Positions 41,151 through 41,384 of a DNA stretch of 41,384 nt are shown piece after piece. Source of the DNA: UBA3775 sp964625275 (GTDB lineage Bacteria > Bacillota > Clostridia > Lachnospirales > Lachnospiraceae); NCBI GenBank assembly GCA_964625275.1, contig CAZVBH010000012.1:1-41384 (forward strand), read 5' to 3'. The position numbers were made by a program, and so were the translations under genes. Position 1 is the first letter of the stretch. The number at the start of each line of letters is the position of its first letter. Below the pieces are notes generated by a model. The model had not been told where the DNA came from. It worked only from the letters and a program-made list of their open reading frames with translations, and did no database searches.

Positions 41151-41252
41151 AAACCCGGGTACCTGTCACTCTAAAAATTTTATAAAATTTTTTGTCAAAA
41201 ATCGCAGCTTATTTTAAGGCTTTTGCCCACAAAGGTAAAGGCCTTTTTTAAA
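41151..41252 (+). repeat. Repeat block 4
   Basis: A full-length copy very similar to block 2, only about 10 bp after block 3. It ends in a terminator hairpin (AAGGCTTTTGCC/GGTAAAGGCCTT) with a T run. Confidence 0.9.
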
Positions 41253-41286
41253 CCCAAAACAACCACGCAATGGTAAAATAATGCTA

Positions 41287-41315
41287 TTGCAATCTTATTT
41301 TTTTTGTGCTATGAT
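41287..41315 (+). promoter_or_regulatory. Promoter of the gene starting at the window end
   Basis: The -35 box is TTGCAA (41287-41292), the spacer is 17 bp and the -10 box is TATGAT (41310-41315), again with TTTTGTGC before the -10 as at the nuclease gene. Confidence 0.6.
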
Positions 41316-41366
41316 TAAATCACGAACATTAAAGGCATATTATCTTTTATGAGGAGGTCACAGCCA

Positions 41367-41384
41367 ATGAATGAGCTAGAACTA
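41367..41384 (+). CDS. Start of a further gene, cut by the window end
   Basis: An ATG after a GAGGAGG site, with only six codons visible (MNELEL). The upstream sequence resembles that of the nuclease gene at 40134 (the ACCACGCAATG box and the -10 region), so it may be a paralogue; the visible codons do not prove this. Confidence 0.5.

Overview
The window looks like a chromosome segment of a low-GC anaerobic Firmicute, most likely a Lachnospiraceae or close clostridial relative. This rests on strong AGGAGG-type ribosome binding sites, an AT-rich sequence, a FolD of the clostridial 'YERGAxKR' subtype, a type IV pilus locus without a secretin gene, and an MMPL pump beside a Leu/Gly heptad-repeat lipoprotein. 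No rRNA or tRNA gene was seen. A run of exactly 100 N (16772-16871) is probably a scaffold gap of unknown length, so linkage across it is not proven.

Region 1 (1-4400): a HAD phosphatase and an unusual 2-isopropylmalate synthase with an AraC-type DNA-binding domain at its C-terminus, both on the minus strand and separated by a multi-hairpin element. Next comes a RelB/YoeB-type toxin-antitoxin operon lying between the 5' remnant and the right-end hairpin of an IS200/IS605 tnpB element.

Region 2 (4424-11946): a 7.2-kb AT-rich island bounded by a 160-bp direct repeat made of the 5' end of fchA. It carries a broken tnpB, an uncharacterised operon (a secreted protein, a membrane-anchored protein, two FtsX-like permeases and an ABC ATPase) and a BsuBI/PstI-like restriction-modification pair. 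The layout fits insertion with long target duplication, which leaves one intact fchA on the right.

Region 3 (11798-23196): fchA and folD (one-carbon folate metabolism), separated by a 103-bp-period array of alternating hairpins whose stems covary. A divergent TetR/MMPL efflux locus follows, with mirrored operators and promoters, then (after the gap) the heptad-repeat lipoprotein, a zeta-like toxin pair, hisB and a GT-C-type membrane glycosyltransferase.

Region 4 (23436-39168): a type IV pilus locus: pilB, pilT, pilC, three major-pilin-like genes in repeated cassettes, pilD, a pilM-pilN fusion, a pilO-like gene, then minor pilins in the order I-like, K-like, H-like, J-like. It ends at a strong terminator. 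Hairpins and repeats between the genes probably tune the expression of single genes. PilB and PilT power assembly and retraction, PilD processes the prepilins, PilC, PilMN and PilO form the base, and the minor pilins probably form the tip.

Region 5 (39020-41384): dispersed repeats (a CCCGGGTACCTGTCACTC core plus a terminator), an IS66 remnant truncated at one of these repeats, one Rpn/PD-(D/E)XK-type nuclease gene, and the first codons of another gene with a matching promoter.
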